DNA from: Anderseniella sp963700735
GTDB taxonomy: Bacteria; Pseudomonadota; Alphaproteobacteria; Rhizobiales; Aestuariivirgaceae
DNA: 64,000 bases
NCBI GenBank assembly: GCA_963700735.1
Contig: CAVOYR010000005.1
Location: 310,001-374,000, forward strand
Direction: 5' to 3'
The notes beneath the pieces were generated by a model. It did not search any database. It saw only the letters and a program-made list of their open reading frames with translations, and had not been told where the DNA came from. A program made the position numbers and the translations under genes. Positions 26,488-36,764 of the stretch are shown one piece after another. Position 1 is the stretch's first letter. Each line of letters starts with the position of its first letter.

Positions 26488-29301
26488 ATGGCCAGCAAAA
26501 TGCTTATCGACGCCGCCCACCCGGAAGAGACCCGTGTCGCCGTGGTGCGTGGGAACCGTCTTGAGGAATTCGACTACGAATCCGCTTCCCGCCGCCCTCT
26601 GAAGGGCAATATCTATCTCGCCAAGGTCACCCGCGTAGAACCGTCGCTGCAAGCGGCGTTCGTCGAGTATGGCGGCAATCGCCACGGCTTCCTGGCGTTC
26701 AGCGAAATCCACCCGGACTACTACCAGATCCCGGTGGCAGACCGCCAGGCGCTGCTCGAGGCCGAGGCAGAAGACGCCCGCCTTGCCCGCGAGGAAGAGG
26801 ACAACGAGGACGAAGGCCGCAAGAAGCAGCCGCGCCGGCGCCGCTCGCGCTCGGCCAAGTCGCATGACGACAAGGTCGAAGGCGAAGCTGCCGACGACAA
26901 CGGCGCTTCGGATGACGAGGATGCAGACAGCCACCCGGACGACGACGGCGATGCCGTCTCAGCCCGCGAAGACGACTCCGACGCTGAAGACGGCGACGAA
27001 GACGGTGATGGCGACGATCACGAAAACGGTGCAGACGATGTCGACACCGTCGCTGAAGACAGCGAGGAAGATGCGTCCTCCTCCGCACCGAAGCCGCGCA
27101 AGCGTGCGCCGCGCAAGACCTACAAGATCCAGGAAGTCATCAAGCGCCGCCAGGTGCTGCTGATCCAGGTCGTCAAGGAAGAGCGCGGCAACAAGGGTGC
27201 GGCGCTCACCACCTACCTGTCGCTGGCAGGCCGCTATTGCGTGCTGATGCCCAACACCGCGCGCGGCGGCGGCATTTCCCGCAAGATTTCAGACGTCAGC
27301 GACCGCCGCCGGCTGAAGGACGTGATCAAGGAAATCGAGGTTTCCGAAGGCATGGGCCTGATCGTGCGCACCGCCGGCGCACAGCGCACCAAGACCGAAA
27401 TCAAGCGCGACTACGACTACCTGCTGCGGATGTGGGAATCGGTGCGTGAGCTCACGCTGAGGTCATCGGCCCCTACCCTCGTCTACGAGGAAGGCAACCT
27501 GATCAAGCGTTCCATCCGCGACCTGTATTCCAAGGACATCGAGGAAATCCAGGTCGAGGGCGAGGAAGGCTTCAAGGAAGCCAAAGAGTTCATGAAGATG
27601 CTCATGCCCAGCCATGCGCGCAACGTGAAGCTCTACAAGGACAATCGCCAGCTCTTCACCCGCCACCAGATCGAGAGCCAGCTTGACGGGCTGTTCACGC
27701 CCACGGTCACGCTGCCATCGGGTGGCTATATCGTGATGAACCAGACCGAGGCGCTGGTGTCGATCGACATCAACTCGGGCAAGGCGACGCGCGAACACAA
27801 TATCGAGGACACGGCTCTCAAGACCAACCTTGAAGCCTCGGTGGAAATTGCCCGGCAGCTGCGCCTGCGCGACCTGGCCGGCCTGATCGTGATCGACTTC
27901 ATCGACATGGAGGAGAATCGCAACAACCGGGCCGTCGAGCGCAAGCTCAAGGATGCCCTGCAGAACGACCGGGCGCGCATCCAGGTGGGCAGGATCTCGC
28001 ATTTCGGCCTGCTGGAAATGTCGCGCCAGCGGCTGCGCCAGGGCATGATGGAAAGCTCCACGAGGCAGTGCCCGCATTGTGAAGGCACTGGTGTTATCCG
28101 CGCCGTGTCGAGCTGTGCGCTGTCCGTGCTGCGTGGTGTCGAAGAACACCTGATGTCGCGCAAGGCCGAGAGCATCGACGTGCACGTGCATCCGGAAGTT
28201 GCCAACTACATCTTCAATGAAAAGCGCGAGCACCTGCTCAACCTCGAACTGAACAATGGCGTTTCGATCTACATCATTCCGGATCGCGAATGCCCGCAGG
28301 CCGACAGCCGCATCGAGCGCAAGCCCGATCGCAAGGGGCCGGTCCAGCGTCCTGTGGCCTCCGAGACGGCAGTCGCCATGGGCTCCGAGCTTGACGGCGA
28401 GGAAGACGCCATCATCGAGGACGATTACGAAGACGGCGACGACGATGAGGCCACCCCGCAGGCCGCGCCGTCCAGGGGTGGCAACGGTGCCGCCGAAGCA
28501 GTCGAACTCGACGAGAACGGCGAACCGCGCAAGAAGCGCCGCCGCCGCCGGGGCCGCCGGGGAGGCCGCCGCCAGCGCGAGAACGGTGATGGCGATGCAG
28601 TGTTTGCCGATGGCGAAAACGGCTCGGACAGCGACGCTGATTCTGCCGACGATGCCGATACGCAGGACGACGACAACACCATCGAGGCCGCCAGTGACCG
28701 GGCAACCGGAGGCGAGGGCGACGATGACAGGCCAAAAAAGCGGCGGCGTCGCCGTGGTGGCCGTGGACGTGGTTCACGCGCCGAAAACGGTGACGCGCAA
28801 GAGGCTGGCAGTGTTGCCGGTTCTGATGAAGCAGCCAGTGATGACGGTGATGACAGCGAAGCAAGTGCCGTCGCTGCCAGCGCTGACGATGCTGGTGACA
28901 GCATCGCCGAAGAAGCCGTCGCACCGGAGGCTGACGACAAGCCTGCGCGCAAGCCGCGCAAGCGCGCCGCCAAGAAGGCCAAGGCAGACGACAACGTCCC
29001 GGATGTAGCAACCGGCGAGGACGACGTTGCAGAAGAAGCTCCGGCCAAGAAGCCGCGCAAGCGTGCCGCGAAGAAGTCCGCCAGCGCCGATGTGGCCCAG
29101 GACGTCATCACCAGTGACGACACGCCTGCCCCTGCGGCCGAGACCAGCAGCAACGGCAGCGCGCCAGTTGAACCAGTCGCCCCTGCTGCAAAGCCGGTGG
29201 TAGCTGCCGAGCCGCAACCGCCGCGGTGGCAACCGCCTGCCCCGACCGTCGACCCTGAAACCGCGCCCAAGAAGTCCGGCTGGTGGGGCAAGCGGTCCTG
29301 A
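26488..29301 (+). CDS. rne: Ribonuclease E
   Basis: 937-residue endoribonuclease that organises mRNA decay and rRNA processing. N-terminal S1 domain (from residue 37) is split by a highly acidic insertion at about 93-200, a feature of alphaproteobacterial RNase E. DNase I-like catalytic aspartates are in VSIDINSGKA (about 425-435) and VIDFIDMEENRNNR; the zinc-link is CPHCEGTG (about 528-535). Residues beyond about 640 are low-complexity, alternating acidic stretches with arginine-rich runs such as KKRRRRRGRRGGRR, the expected scaffold for degradosome partners. GAGGAA precedes the ATG. Confidence 0.96.
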   Translation: MASKMLIDAAHPEETRVAVVRGNRLEEFDYESASRRPLKGNIYLAKVTRVEPSLQAAFVEYGGNRHGFLAFSEIHPDYYQIPVADRQALLEAEAEDARLAREEEDNEDEGRKKQPRRRRSRSAKSHDDKVEGEAADDNGASDDEDADSHPDDDGDAVSAREDDSDAEDGDEDGDGDDHENGADDVDTVAEDSEEDASSSAPKPRKRAPRKTYKIQEVIKRRQVLLIQVVKEERGNKGAALTTYLSLAGRYCVLMPNTARGGGISRKISDVSDRRRLKDVIKEIEVSEGMGLIVRTAGAQRTKTEIKRDYDYLLRMWESVRELTLRSSAPTLVYEEGNLIKRSIRDLYSKDIEEIQVEGEEGFKEAKEFMKMLMPSHARNVKLYKDNRQLFTRHQIESQLDGLFTPTVTLPSGGYIVMNQTEALVSIDINSGKATREHNIEDTALKTNLEASVEIARQLRLRDLAGLIVIDFIDMEENRNNRAVERKLKDALQNDRARIQVGRISHFGLLEMSRQRLRQGMMESSTRQCPHCEGTGVIRAVSSCALSVLRGVEEHLMSRKAESIDVHVHPEVANYIFNEKREHLLNLELNNGVSIYIIPDRECPQADSRIERKPDRKGPVQRPVASETAVAMGSELDGEEDAIIEDDYEDGDDDEATPQAAPSRGGNGAAEAVELDENGEPRKKRRRRRGRRGGRRQRENGDGDAVFADGENGSDSDADSADDADTQDDDNTIEAASDRATGGEGDDDRPKKRRRRRGGRGRGSRAENGDAQEAGSVAGSDEAASDDGDDSEASAVAASADDAGDSIAEEAVAPEADDKPARKPRKRAAKKAKADDNVPDVATGEDDVAEEAPAKKPRKRAAKKSASADVAQDVITSDDTPAPAAETSSNGSAPVEPVAPAAKPVVAAEPQPPRWQPPAPTVDPETAPKKSGWWGKRS

Positions 29302-29320
29302 TAGCTGACGTCAATGCACG

Positions 29321-29350
29321 AAGGCGGTTTCCATGACCTGGAACCGCCTT
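29321..29350 (+). terminator. Strong hairpin after rne that encloses the next start codon
   Basis: AAGGCGGTTTCCA and TGGAACCGCCTT pair over 12 bases with one bulged T around a five-base TGACC loop; CTGCTTTTGC follows. It could terminate rne or act as a stability element. The ATG of the next gene (29333-29335) lies at the top of the stem and loop, so folding would hide its initiation site. Confidence 0.55.
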
Positions 29351-29965
29351 CTGCTTTTGCTCATGACGTGCGTGGCCGTCTACCTGGCCAACAATCTGTA
29401 CCAGCAAAAGCGCGTTGACCTTGGCCGGCTGAACGTCGAACAGGTGGGCGACGCCGTGGTGCTGGAATGGCGGTCAGGCGTCGACATTCCGATGGTCACG
29501 CGGTTCACCGAGGCCTTCAATGCCTGGCAGGGCCGCACCTCGCGGTTCGTCATCAAGCTGCATTCGCCCGGCGGGTCGATCCGCGAGGGCCGAGAACTCA
29601 TCGAGCTGATCAACCGCGTCAAGCGCAGCGCAACGGTCGATACGCTGGTTGCCGATGGCGACGCCTGTGCCTCGATGTGCGTGCCGATCTACCTGCAGGG
29701 CCAGTCGCGCATTGCCGGTCCACGCGCCCGCTTTATGTTCCATGAGCCGCGCCGCTACACCACCCACACCGATGAGCGCGTCAACCAGCCGGGCTGGGAA
29801 CAACGCGCCATGACGCAGCGGTTCTTTGACCGCTACCTTGTCAATTCGCCGATAACGCCTGTCTGGCGCGACAGGCTGTTTGCCGAGTGGCAGGGCAAGG
29901 ATATCTGGAAGACGGCGCGGCAACTGGTGGACGAGAACGCCAACATCGTCACCGACCTGCGCTGA
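29333..29965 (+). CDS. ClpP-like periplasmic/inner-membrane protease-related protein (COG3904-like)
   Basis: 210 residues. An N-terminal membrane anchor (about 4-20) is followed by a ClpP/crotonase-like domain: VIKLHSPGGSIREG, then DACASMCVPIYLQG with a serine in the ClpP nucleophile position, and ARFMFHEPRR with a possible catalytic histidine. It resembles predicted periplasmic ClpP-class proteins of unknown substrate. It starts 31 bases after rne inside a strong hairpin (see that entry), so its expression may be tied to RNA folding. Confidence 0.75.
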   Translation: MTWNRLLLLLMTCVAVYLANNLYQQKRVDLGRLNVEQVGDAVVLEWRSGVDIPMVTRFTEAFNAWQGRTSRFVIKLHSPGGSIREGRELIELINRVKRSATVDTLVADGDACASMCVPIYLQGQSRIAGPRARFMFHEPRRYTTHTDERVNQPGWEQRAMTQRFFDRYLVNSPITPVWRDRLFAEWQGKDIWKTARQLVDENANIVTDLR

Positions 29966-29968
29966 ACG

Positions 29969-30577
29969 CTACAACAACTCGGCAGCAAGCTTTGCCGCCA
30001 GCGCCCACATCACCAGCCCGATCGCGATGTCCAGCACCTGCCAGCTGCGTGGCCGGGCAAACACCGGTGCCAGCATGCGCGCGCCATAGCCCAGCGTGAA
30101 GAACCACGCGAACGACGACAGGCATGCTCCCAGGCCATAGGCCAGCCGGTCAACGCCTTCATACCGCGCCGACAACCCGCCCAGCAGCAGCACCGTATCG
30201 AGGTAAACGTGCGGGTTGAGAAAGGTGAAGGCGAGGCAGATGGAGATCGCCTGTTTCAGTGGCAGGGCCGCGCCGGCACCCGCCTTCAGTGCATCGGGGT
30301 GAAGCGCCCGGCGAAACGCCATCGCCCCGTAGACGAACAGGAAGATCGCGCCGCCCAGCGTGATGGCCGTCAGCAGCACCGGCACCTGCTGGATCAGCGT
30401 GCCGAGCCCGGCCACCCCTGCCGCGATCAGCAGCGCGTCGGCCAGCGCGCAGATCAAACACAGGATGAACACGTGCTCGCGCTTCAGCCCCTGGCGCAGG
30501 ATGAAGGCGTTCTGCGCACCGATGGCGATGATCAGCGTTGCGCCGAGGGCAAACCCGGCAAGACCCGCGCTCAGCAT
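29969..30577 (-). CDS. LysE/ArgO-family amino-acid exporter
   Basis: 202-residue inner-membrane protein with about six hydrophobic segments. The N-terminus AIGAQNAFILRQGLKREHVF is diagnostic of the LysE/ArgO branch that exports lysine or arginine; FTFLNPHVYLDTVLLLGG is the second conserved segment. It lies 11 bases downstream of the aminotransferase gene on the same strand, so the two are probably co-transcribed. Substrate specificity is not certain; no LysG-type regulator is adjacent. Confidence 0.9.
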   Translation of the reverse strand: MLSAGLAGFALGATLIIAIGAQNAFILRQGLKREHVFILCLICALADALLIAAGVAGLGTLIQQVPVLLTAITLGGAIFLFVYGAMAFRRALHPDALKAGAGAALPLKQAISICLAFTFLNPHVYLDTVLLLGGLSARYEGVDRLAYGLGACLSSFAWFFTLGYGARMLAPVFARPRSWQVLDIAIGLVMWALAAKLAAELL

Positions 30578-30588
30578 GGACGAGGCCC

Positions 30589-31752
30589 CTACCCCTTGCC
30601 CGGCAGCCAGCGACCCAGCCGCTCCACTGCCTTTTCCATGTCGGTCATCGATCCGGCGAACGACAGCCGGATGAAGCGGTTGCCGAGCGGGCCGTCGAAG
30701 TCCGCGCCCGGCGTCGTGGCCACGTGGGCCTCGCGCAACATGCGGGTGGCGAAGTCGAAGCTGTCATTGGTCAGGCCGGACACATCGGCATACAGGTAGA
30801 ACGCGCCGTCCGCAGGGGCGAGGTTGCCCATGCCGAGGCCCGGCAGCTCACGCAGCAGGAAGTCGCGGTTGGCCTTGTATCCGGCCTTGCGCTCTTCCAG
30901 CTCTTCCGTTGCATCGAAGGCGGCAATGGCTGCGTACTGCGAGATGGTCGGCGCTGAAATGTACAGGCTCTGGCTGAGGCACTCGACCGTGCGCAGCAGC
31001 GCGTCCGGCACGATCATCCAGCCGATACGCCAGCCGGTCATGCAGTAGTATTTCGAAAACGAGTTGATCACCACGGCGTCCGGGTTGGTGGTGAGCGCGC
31101 AGGCCTGCGGCATCTCGTAGGTCAGCCCGTGGTAGATCTCGTCGGAGATGAACCACACGTCGCGTTTCGCGCAGGTTGCGGCAACATCGGCCAGCGCGTC
31201 CGGCGTCAGCATGGTGCCGGTGGGGTTGGCGGGGCTGGCCAGCAGCAAGCCGTCCAGGCCCTCGTCGCAGGCTGCCTCGACCTGTGCGTGGGTGGGCGCC
31301 CAGCGGCTGCGGGCATCGACGGGCATGTCCTTCACGGTGATTCCCAGCGCACCGAAGATGTTGCGATAGGCAGGGTAGCCCGGCACCGTCACGGCCACGG
31401 TGTCGCCCGCGTCGAAGCACGCTGTGAAGCCGAGTACGAACGAGGCCGACGAGCCCGTCGTGATGGCCACGTTGGCGGGGTTGACGCTGACGCCATAGGT
31501 TTTCTGGTAGTGGGCGGCAATGCGCTCGCGCAACGCAATCAGGCCGAGTGAATCCGTGTAGCCCATGTAGGCACCGTTGAGCGCCTCGCGCGCGGCCTCG
31601 ACCACCTTGCGCGGCGGCCCGCCCGCAGGCTGGCCGGCTGACATGTGCACCACGTCATGGCCGTGGGCTGCCAGCGCATTGGCCTCGCGGAACACGTCCA
31701 TCACGATGAACGGCTGCACGGCTTTCGCGCGTCTGGAAGGGGTCGGGGACAT
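30589..31752 (-). CDS. PLP-dependent class I/II aminotransferase
   Basis: 387-residue fold type I aminotransferase, aspartate/aromatic aminotransferase superfamily. The PLP lysine is in INSFSKYYCMTGWRIGWM; SPANPTGTMLTPD and the C-terminal arginine region NRFIRLSFAGS (carboxylate binding) are also present. Substrate is not resolved. Immediately upstream of the LysE-family exporter, so it may act on the amino acid exported or simply share control. Length is normal. Confidence 0.9.
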   Translation of the reverse strand: MSPTPSRRAKAVQPFIVMDVFREANALAAHGHDVVHMSAGQPAGGPPRKVVEAAREALNGAYMGYTDSLGLIALRERIAAHYQKTYGVSVNPANVAITTGSSASFVLGFTACFDAGDTVAVTVPGYPAYRNIFGALGITVKDMPVDARSRWAPTHAQVEAACDEGLDGLLLASPANPTGTMLTPDALADVAATCAKRDVWFISDEIYHGLTYEMPQACALTTNPDAVVINSFSKYYCMTGWRIGWMIVPDALLRTVECLSQSLYISAPTISQYAAIAAFDATEELEERKAGYKANRDFLLRELPGLGMGNLAPADGAFYLYADVSGLTNDSFDFATRMLREAHVATTPGADFDGPLGNRFIRLSFAGSMTDMEKAVERLGRWLPGKG

Positions 31753-31952
31753 GTCGAATCAGGTGCGGTTCAGGGTGGGCGATGGTTCAGTTGTCCCTGC
31801 CTAGCAGATGTGGGTGGGATGGGGAACCGGGCGGGTCATCGCCACCTTACCCATTTGTAACGCCTGCTGCCGTGGCGGGGCCTCACGCTTTTGCCGTAAT
31901 GTCGGGACATATCCCTTGCGATACCTTGATCACAGGACCCGTCACGCATCCC

Positions 31953-33335
31953 ATGGCCCATGCCGTCAAATCCCTGCTGTCGCTGGTCTGCGCGCTGGCG
32001 CTGCTGCTCAGCCCGTTCGCAGCCGGTCCGGTAGCGCAGGCACAGACGCGCGGCAACGACATCCGCCTGATCCGCGATGCCGAGATCGAGGAGCTGATGC
32101 GGCGCTACCTGAACCCGATCTTCAAGGTATCCGGCATCAACCCCGGCGCGGTGAACATTCACCTGATCGACGACAGTCGCATCAATGCCTTCGTGGCCGG
32201 TGGCCAGCGCATCTTCATCCACACCGGGCTGCTCGAACAGGCGGGCACCCCCAACGAGGTGATCGGCGTGCTGGCGCACGAGACCGCGCACGTGGCAGGC
32301 GGGCACCTGGCCCGGCTGGGCGTGCAGCTTGACCGTGCCTCGACGCAAGCCATCATCGCCATGCTGCTGGGCGCAGCCGGTGCAGTGGCGGCGGCAAAGT
32401 CCGGTGCGGGCGGACAGGCTGGCACGGCGCTGATCCTGGGTGGCCAGTCGATGGTCCAGCGCAATCTGCTCAGCTACGTGCGCGCGCAGGAAGCAGCCGC
32501 CGATGAAGGCGCGCTGAAGTATCTCGAACAGACCGGCCAGTCCGGCAAGGGCATGCTCGAGCTGTTCCAGCGGCTCTACAACCAGTCGGTTGCCTCGCTG
32601 CAGTACATAGACCCCTATGCCGTCAGCCACCCGTTGCCCTTGCAGCGCATCAGGGTGCTGGAGGAACGCGTCAAGGCGTCGAAGCATTACGGCAAGAAGG
32701 ACTCCGATACGCTGGTGCTGCGCCACGCCATGGCGCAGGCCAAGCTGATCGCGTTCACGCGGGGTGCCAAAGCGGTTGCCAATGCCTACCCGCCGTCCGA
32801 CACATCACTGCCGGCCATGTATGCACGCGCGATTGCGGCCTACCTGCTGGGCGACATGCCCAATGCCATTGCGCAGATGGACAACCTGATCGCGATGATC
32901 CCGAAAAACCCCTACTTCTGGGAACTGAAGGGCCAGGCGCTGCTTGAAAAGGGCAATCCGGCCGATGCCGTTGCGCCGCTTCGCCAGGCGGTCAAGCTGG
33001 CGCCGAAGGCCGGGCTGATCCAGATCATGCTGGCGCAGGCGCTGCTTGCCAGCGACAGCAAGGATGATGCAGCCGAGGCGCTGAAGATACTCACGCGCGC
33101 CGAGCGTTACGAAGGCAGCAGTGCCCAGTTGCACCTGTTCAAGGCACGCGCGCATGGCATCCAGGGCGATTTTGCCCGCGCCGAGCTGGCTACCGCCGAA
33201 AGTGCCATGTTGCGCGGCGACAAGAAACTTGCCAAGGAAAAGGCCCAAGGCGCATTGAAACGGTCAAACCCCGGTTCATCGGTCAACATTCGCGCTAACG
33301 ACATTTTGAATGCCGTAAAGCAGAAAGACAGTTAA
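31953..33335 (+). CDS. M48 metallopeptidase with TPR repeats (BepA-like)
   Basis: 460 residues. A signal peptide (about 1-30, ending PVAQAQ), an M48 zinc-protease domain with HETAH at 109-113 and a likely third ligand in AQEAAADEGALKYL, and a C-terminal TPR region from about 270. The layout matches BepA/YfgC, a periplasmic protease and chaperone that guards outer-membrane protein assembly. ATG 31953 was chosen because it opens the signal peptide. The following DsbA-like gene is 68 bases downstream. Confidence 0.92.
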   Translation: MAHAVKSLLSLVCALALLLSPFAAGPVAQAQTRGNDIRLIRDAEIEELMRRYLNPIFKVSGINPGAVNIHLIDDSRINAFVAGGQRIFIHTGLLEQAGTPNEVIGVLAHETAHVAGGHLARLGVQLDRASTQAIIAMLLGAAGAVAAAKSGAGGQAGTALILGGQSMVQRNLLSYVRAQEAAADEGALKYLEQTGQSGKGMLELFQRLYNQSVASLQYIDPYAVSHPLPLQRIRVLEERVKASKHYGKKDSDTLVLRHAMAQAKLIAFTRGAKAVANAYPPSDTSLPAMYARAIAAYLLGDMPNAIAQMDNLIAMIPKNPYFWELKGQALLEKGNPADAVAPLRQAVKLAPKAGLIQIMLAQALLASDSKDDAAEALKILTRAERYEGSSAQLHLFKARAHGIQGDFARAELATAESAMLRGDKKLAKEKAQGALKRSNPGSSVNIRANDILNAVKQKDS

Positions 33336-33403
33336 ACCTGTCTCACCAGTCACTCGCGCCGCACCCCGGCCGCCCATGCATATCTGTCAGGAGCACTGCC
33401 CCC

Positions 33404-34183
33404 ATGAAAACCAGGATCACCGCCAGCCTGCTCAGCCTCGCGATTGCCGCGAGCAGCGTCATCGCCCCGCTGCCGGCTGTTGCCGAGGGCAGCTTCACCG
33501 ATGCCCAGAAGCAGGAGATGCACACCATCATCCGCGACTACCTGCTGGAAAACCCGGCGCTCCTCAACGAGATGATCACCAAGCTGCAGGCTGCCGAGCA
33601 GGCCAAGCAGGAAGAGATGGCGCAGGCTGCCATTTCCGACAACAAGGACAAGATCTTCCGCAGCCCCAACGACATGGTATTCGGCAACCCCGCGGGCAGC
33701 GTCACCATGGTCGAGTTCTTCGACTACAACTGCGGCTACTGCAAGCGCGCCATGGCCGAGGTGCTGCGCCTGACCGAGGAAGACAAGGACCTGCGCATCG
33801 TCATGAAGGAATTCCCGATCCTGTCCGAAGGCTCGGTGATTGCAGCGCATGCCGCCCTGGCTGCCCGCAAGCAGGACAAGTACAAGGAACTGCACATGGC
33901 GCTCATGGGCGCGCAGGGCGGTATCGACAACCAGGAAAAAGTGCTTGAAGTGGCCAGGGAAGCCGGCCTCGACGTGGACAAGCTGAAGGCCGACATGGAA
34001 GCCGACCGGGCGGCATCCGACAAGGTGATCGACGAGACCCGCGAGCTGGCGCAAACGCTGGGCATCAACGGCACACCCGCCTTCATCATTGATGATACGC
34101 TGGTACCGGGTGCGGCTCCCTATGACCAGCTGGTTGCAGCGGTCAAGGGCGTGCGCGACAACGGCGGCTGCAAGTTCTGCTGA
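33404..34183 (+). CDS. DsbA-family periplasmic thiol-disulfide oxidoreductase
   Basis: 259 residues. Signal peptide about 1-28 (ending PAVAEG), a helical N-terminal dimerisation-like segment, then a thioredoxin-fold domain with redox motif CGYC (C110 and C113, in FFDYNCGYCKR) and the cis-proline loop NGTPAFIID. The extra N-terminal helix and the Gly-Tyr active site resemble the Com1/ScsC-like and BdbD-like group rather than E. coli DsbA. It probably makes or isomerises disulfides in exported proteins. The C-terminal GGCKFC adds another cysteine pair. Confidence 0.9.
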   Translation: MKTRITASLLSLAIAASSVIAPLPAVAEGSFTDAQKQEMHTIIRDYLLENPALLNEMITKLQAAEQAKQEEMAQAAISDNKDKIFRSPNDMVFGNPAGSVTMVEFFDYNCGYCKRAMAEVLRLTEEDKDLRIVMKEFPILSEGSVIAAHAALAARKQDKYKELHMALMGAQGGIDNQEKVLEVAREAGLDVDKLKADMEADRAASDKVIDETRELAQTLGINGTPAFIIDDTLVPGAAPYDQLVAAVKGVRDNGGCKFC

Positions 34184-34208
34184 GGGCCTTTTCATCCACA
34201 GGGCAGCC

Positions 34209-34240
34209 GGTCCGGTCAGGCAGTATCGCTTGGCCGGACC
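34209..34240 (+). other. Hairpin between dsbA-like gene and aroQ
   Basis: GGTCCGG (34209-34215) and CCGGACC (34234-34240) form a perfect 7-bp stem with an 18-base loop. No U-run follows, so it is a weak terminator candidate or a processing/stability element. Confidence 0.35.
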
Positions 34241-34313
34241 ATCTATTTGTGGCAATAACGCCCGGGGGCGGGTGCAACTGCGTTTTGCCTGCCTGTTCAA
34301 TGGAGTAGTCTGG

Positions 34314-34769
34314 TTGGCGCGCAAGGTTCTCATTCTGAATGGTCCGAACCTCAACATGCTGGGCAAGCGTGAACCCGGAATCTATGGCGCCGCCACGCTG
34401 GACGACATCGCGTCGGCCTGCACCAGCCGGGCCAATTCGCTCGGCCTGGATGTGGACTTCCGCCAGTCCAACATCGAGGGCGAACTGGTGAGCTGGATCC
34501 AGCAGGCGATGGGCAACGTCGACTGCGTGATCATCAACCCTGCTGCCTACACCCACACGTCGGTTGCCATCCATGATGCGCTGCGGCTGCTGGACGTGCC
34601 GGTGATCGAGCTTCACCTGTCCAACGTGCATGCGCGCGAAGCCTTCCGCCACCACAGCTATGTATCACCCGTCGCCACCGCCATCCTGTGCGGCTTCGGC
34701 GCGGACGGCTACACGATGGCGCTGGATGCCGCCGCGCGCCTGACCGACAAGACCAAGACATCCGCCTGA
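34314..34769 (+). CDS. aroQ: Type II 3-dehydroquinate dehydratase
   Basis: 151-residue dodecameric type II dehydroquinase of the shikimate pathway (3-dehydroquinate to 3-dehydroshikimate). Family motifs: VLILNGPNLNMLGKREPGIYG with the catalytic tyrosine, INPAAYTHTSVAIHDAL, and VIELHLSNVHAREAFRHHSY with the catalytic histidine. No ATG fits; the TTG at 34314 with GGAG nine bases upstream gives the standard N-terminus (Met-Ala-Arg-Lys-Val). It is followed by accB 29 bases on, the common aroQ-accB-accC order. Confidence 0.94.
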   Translation: MARKVLILNGPNLNMLGKREPGIYGAATLDDIASACTSRANSLGLDVDFRQSNIEGELVSWIQQAMGNVDCVIINPAAYTHTSVAIHDALRLLDVPVIELHLSNVHAREAFRHHSYVSPVATAILCGFGADGYTMALDAAARLTDKTKTSA

Positions 34770-34798
34770 TCGACACGAACAACCAACCGGAAGCAGAC

Positions 34799-35278
34799 AT
34801 GGGCAAGGACTCAAAGACGTTCGACCACGAGCAAATCCGCATTCTGGCGGAAATCCTGGCCGACACCGGCCTGACTGAAATCGAGGTCGAACAGGATGGC
34901 CTGAAGATCCGCGTAGCGCGCGAGGCCGCGATGACCTACGCACCGCCACCCCAGTATTATGCCGCAGCACCTGCCGCGCCTGCTGCTGCACCGGCGGCCC
35001 CGGCTGCACCCGCCGTGAGCGAAGCTGCACCGGCCAAGCCGTCCGCCGGGCTCGTCAAGTCGCCGATGGTTGGAACCGCCTATCGCTCGCCGTCGCCGGA
35101 GGCCCCTGCCTTCGTGCAGGTCGGCCAGCAGGTCAAGGCCGGCCAGACCATCATGATCATCGAAGCCATGAAGACAATGAACCAGATCCCTGCCCCGCAT
35201 GCCGGCACGGTCAAGGAGATCTTCGTCGGTGACAGTGAGCCGGTCGAGTACGACGAACCCCTGATGATCATCGAATAG
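34799..35278 (+). CDS. accB: Biotin carboxyl carrier protein of acetyl-CoA carboxylase
   Basis: 159 residues. An N-terminal helical segment, an Ala/Pro-rich linker (about 48-80) and a C-terminal biotinyl domain whose target lysine is K125 in IIEAMKTMNQI. It carries the carboxybiotin between AccC and the AccAD carboxyltransferase for malonyl-CoA synthesis. ATG 34799 has GGAAG upstream. It precedes accC by 22 bases. Confidence 0.96.
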   Translation: MGKDSKTFDHEQIRILAEILADTGLTEIEVEQDGLKIRVAREAAMTYAPPPQYYAAAPAAPAAAPAAPAAPAVSEAAPAKPSAGLVKSPMVGTAYRSPSPEAPAFVQVGQQVKAGQTIMIIEAMKTMNQIPAPHAGTVKEIFVGDSEPVEYDEPLMIIE

Positions 35279-35300
35279 GCTTGGCCCCGGCACCCCGCAG

Positions 35301-36647
<1,347 letters not shown>

Positions 36648-36764
36648 TATCTCCGGCTGGTGGTTGGAAGCGGCCGCTCGCCACCCCATATGCCAGCCGT
36701 GGGGACGGGCATGCCGGACGGATTTCGCGACCGTGCTGCCGGTGATGATTGCAGGAAGCACTTG

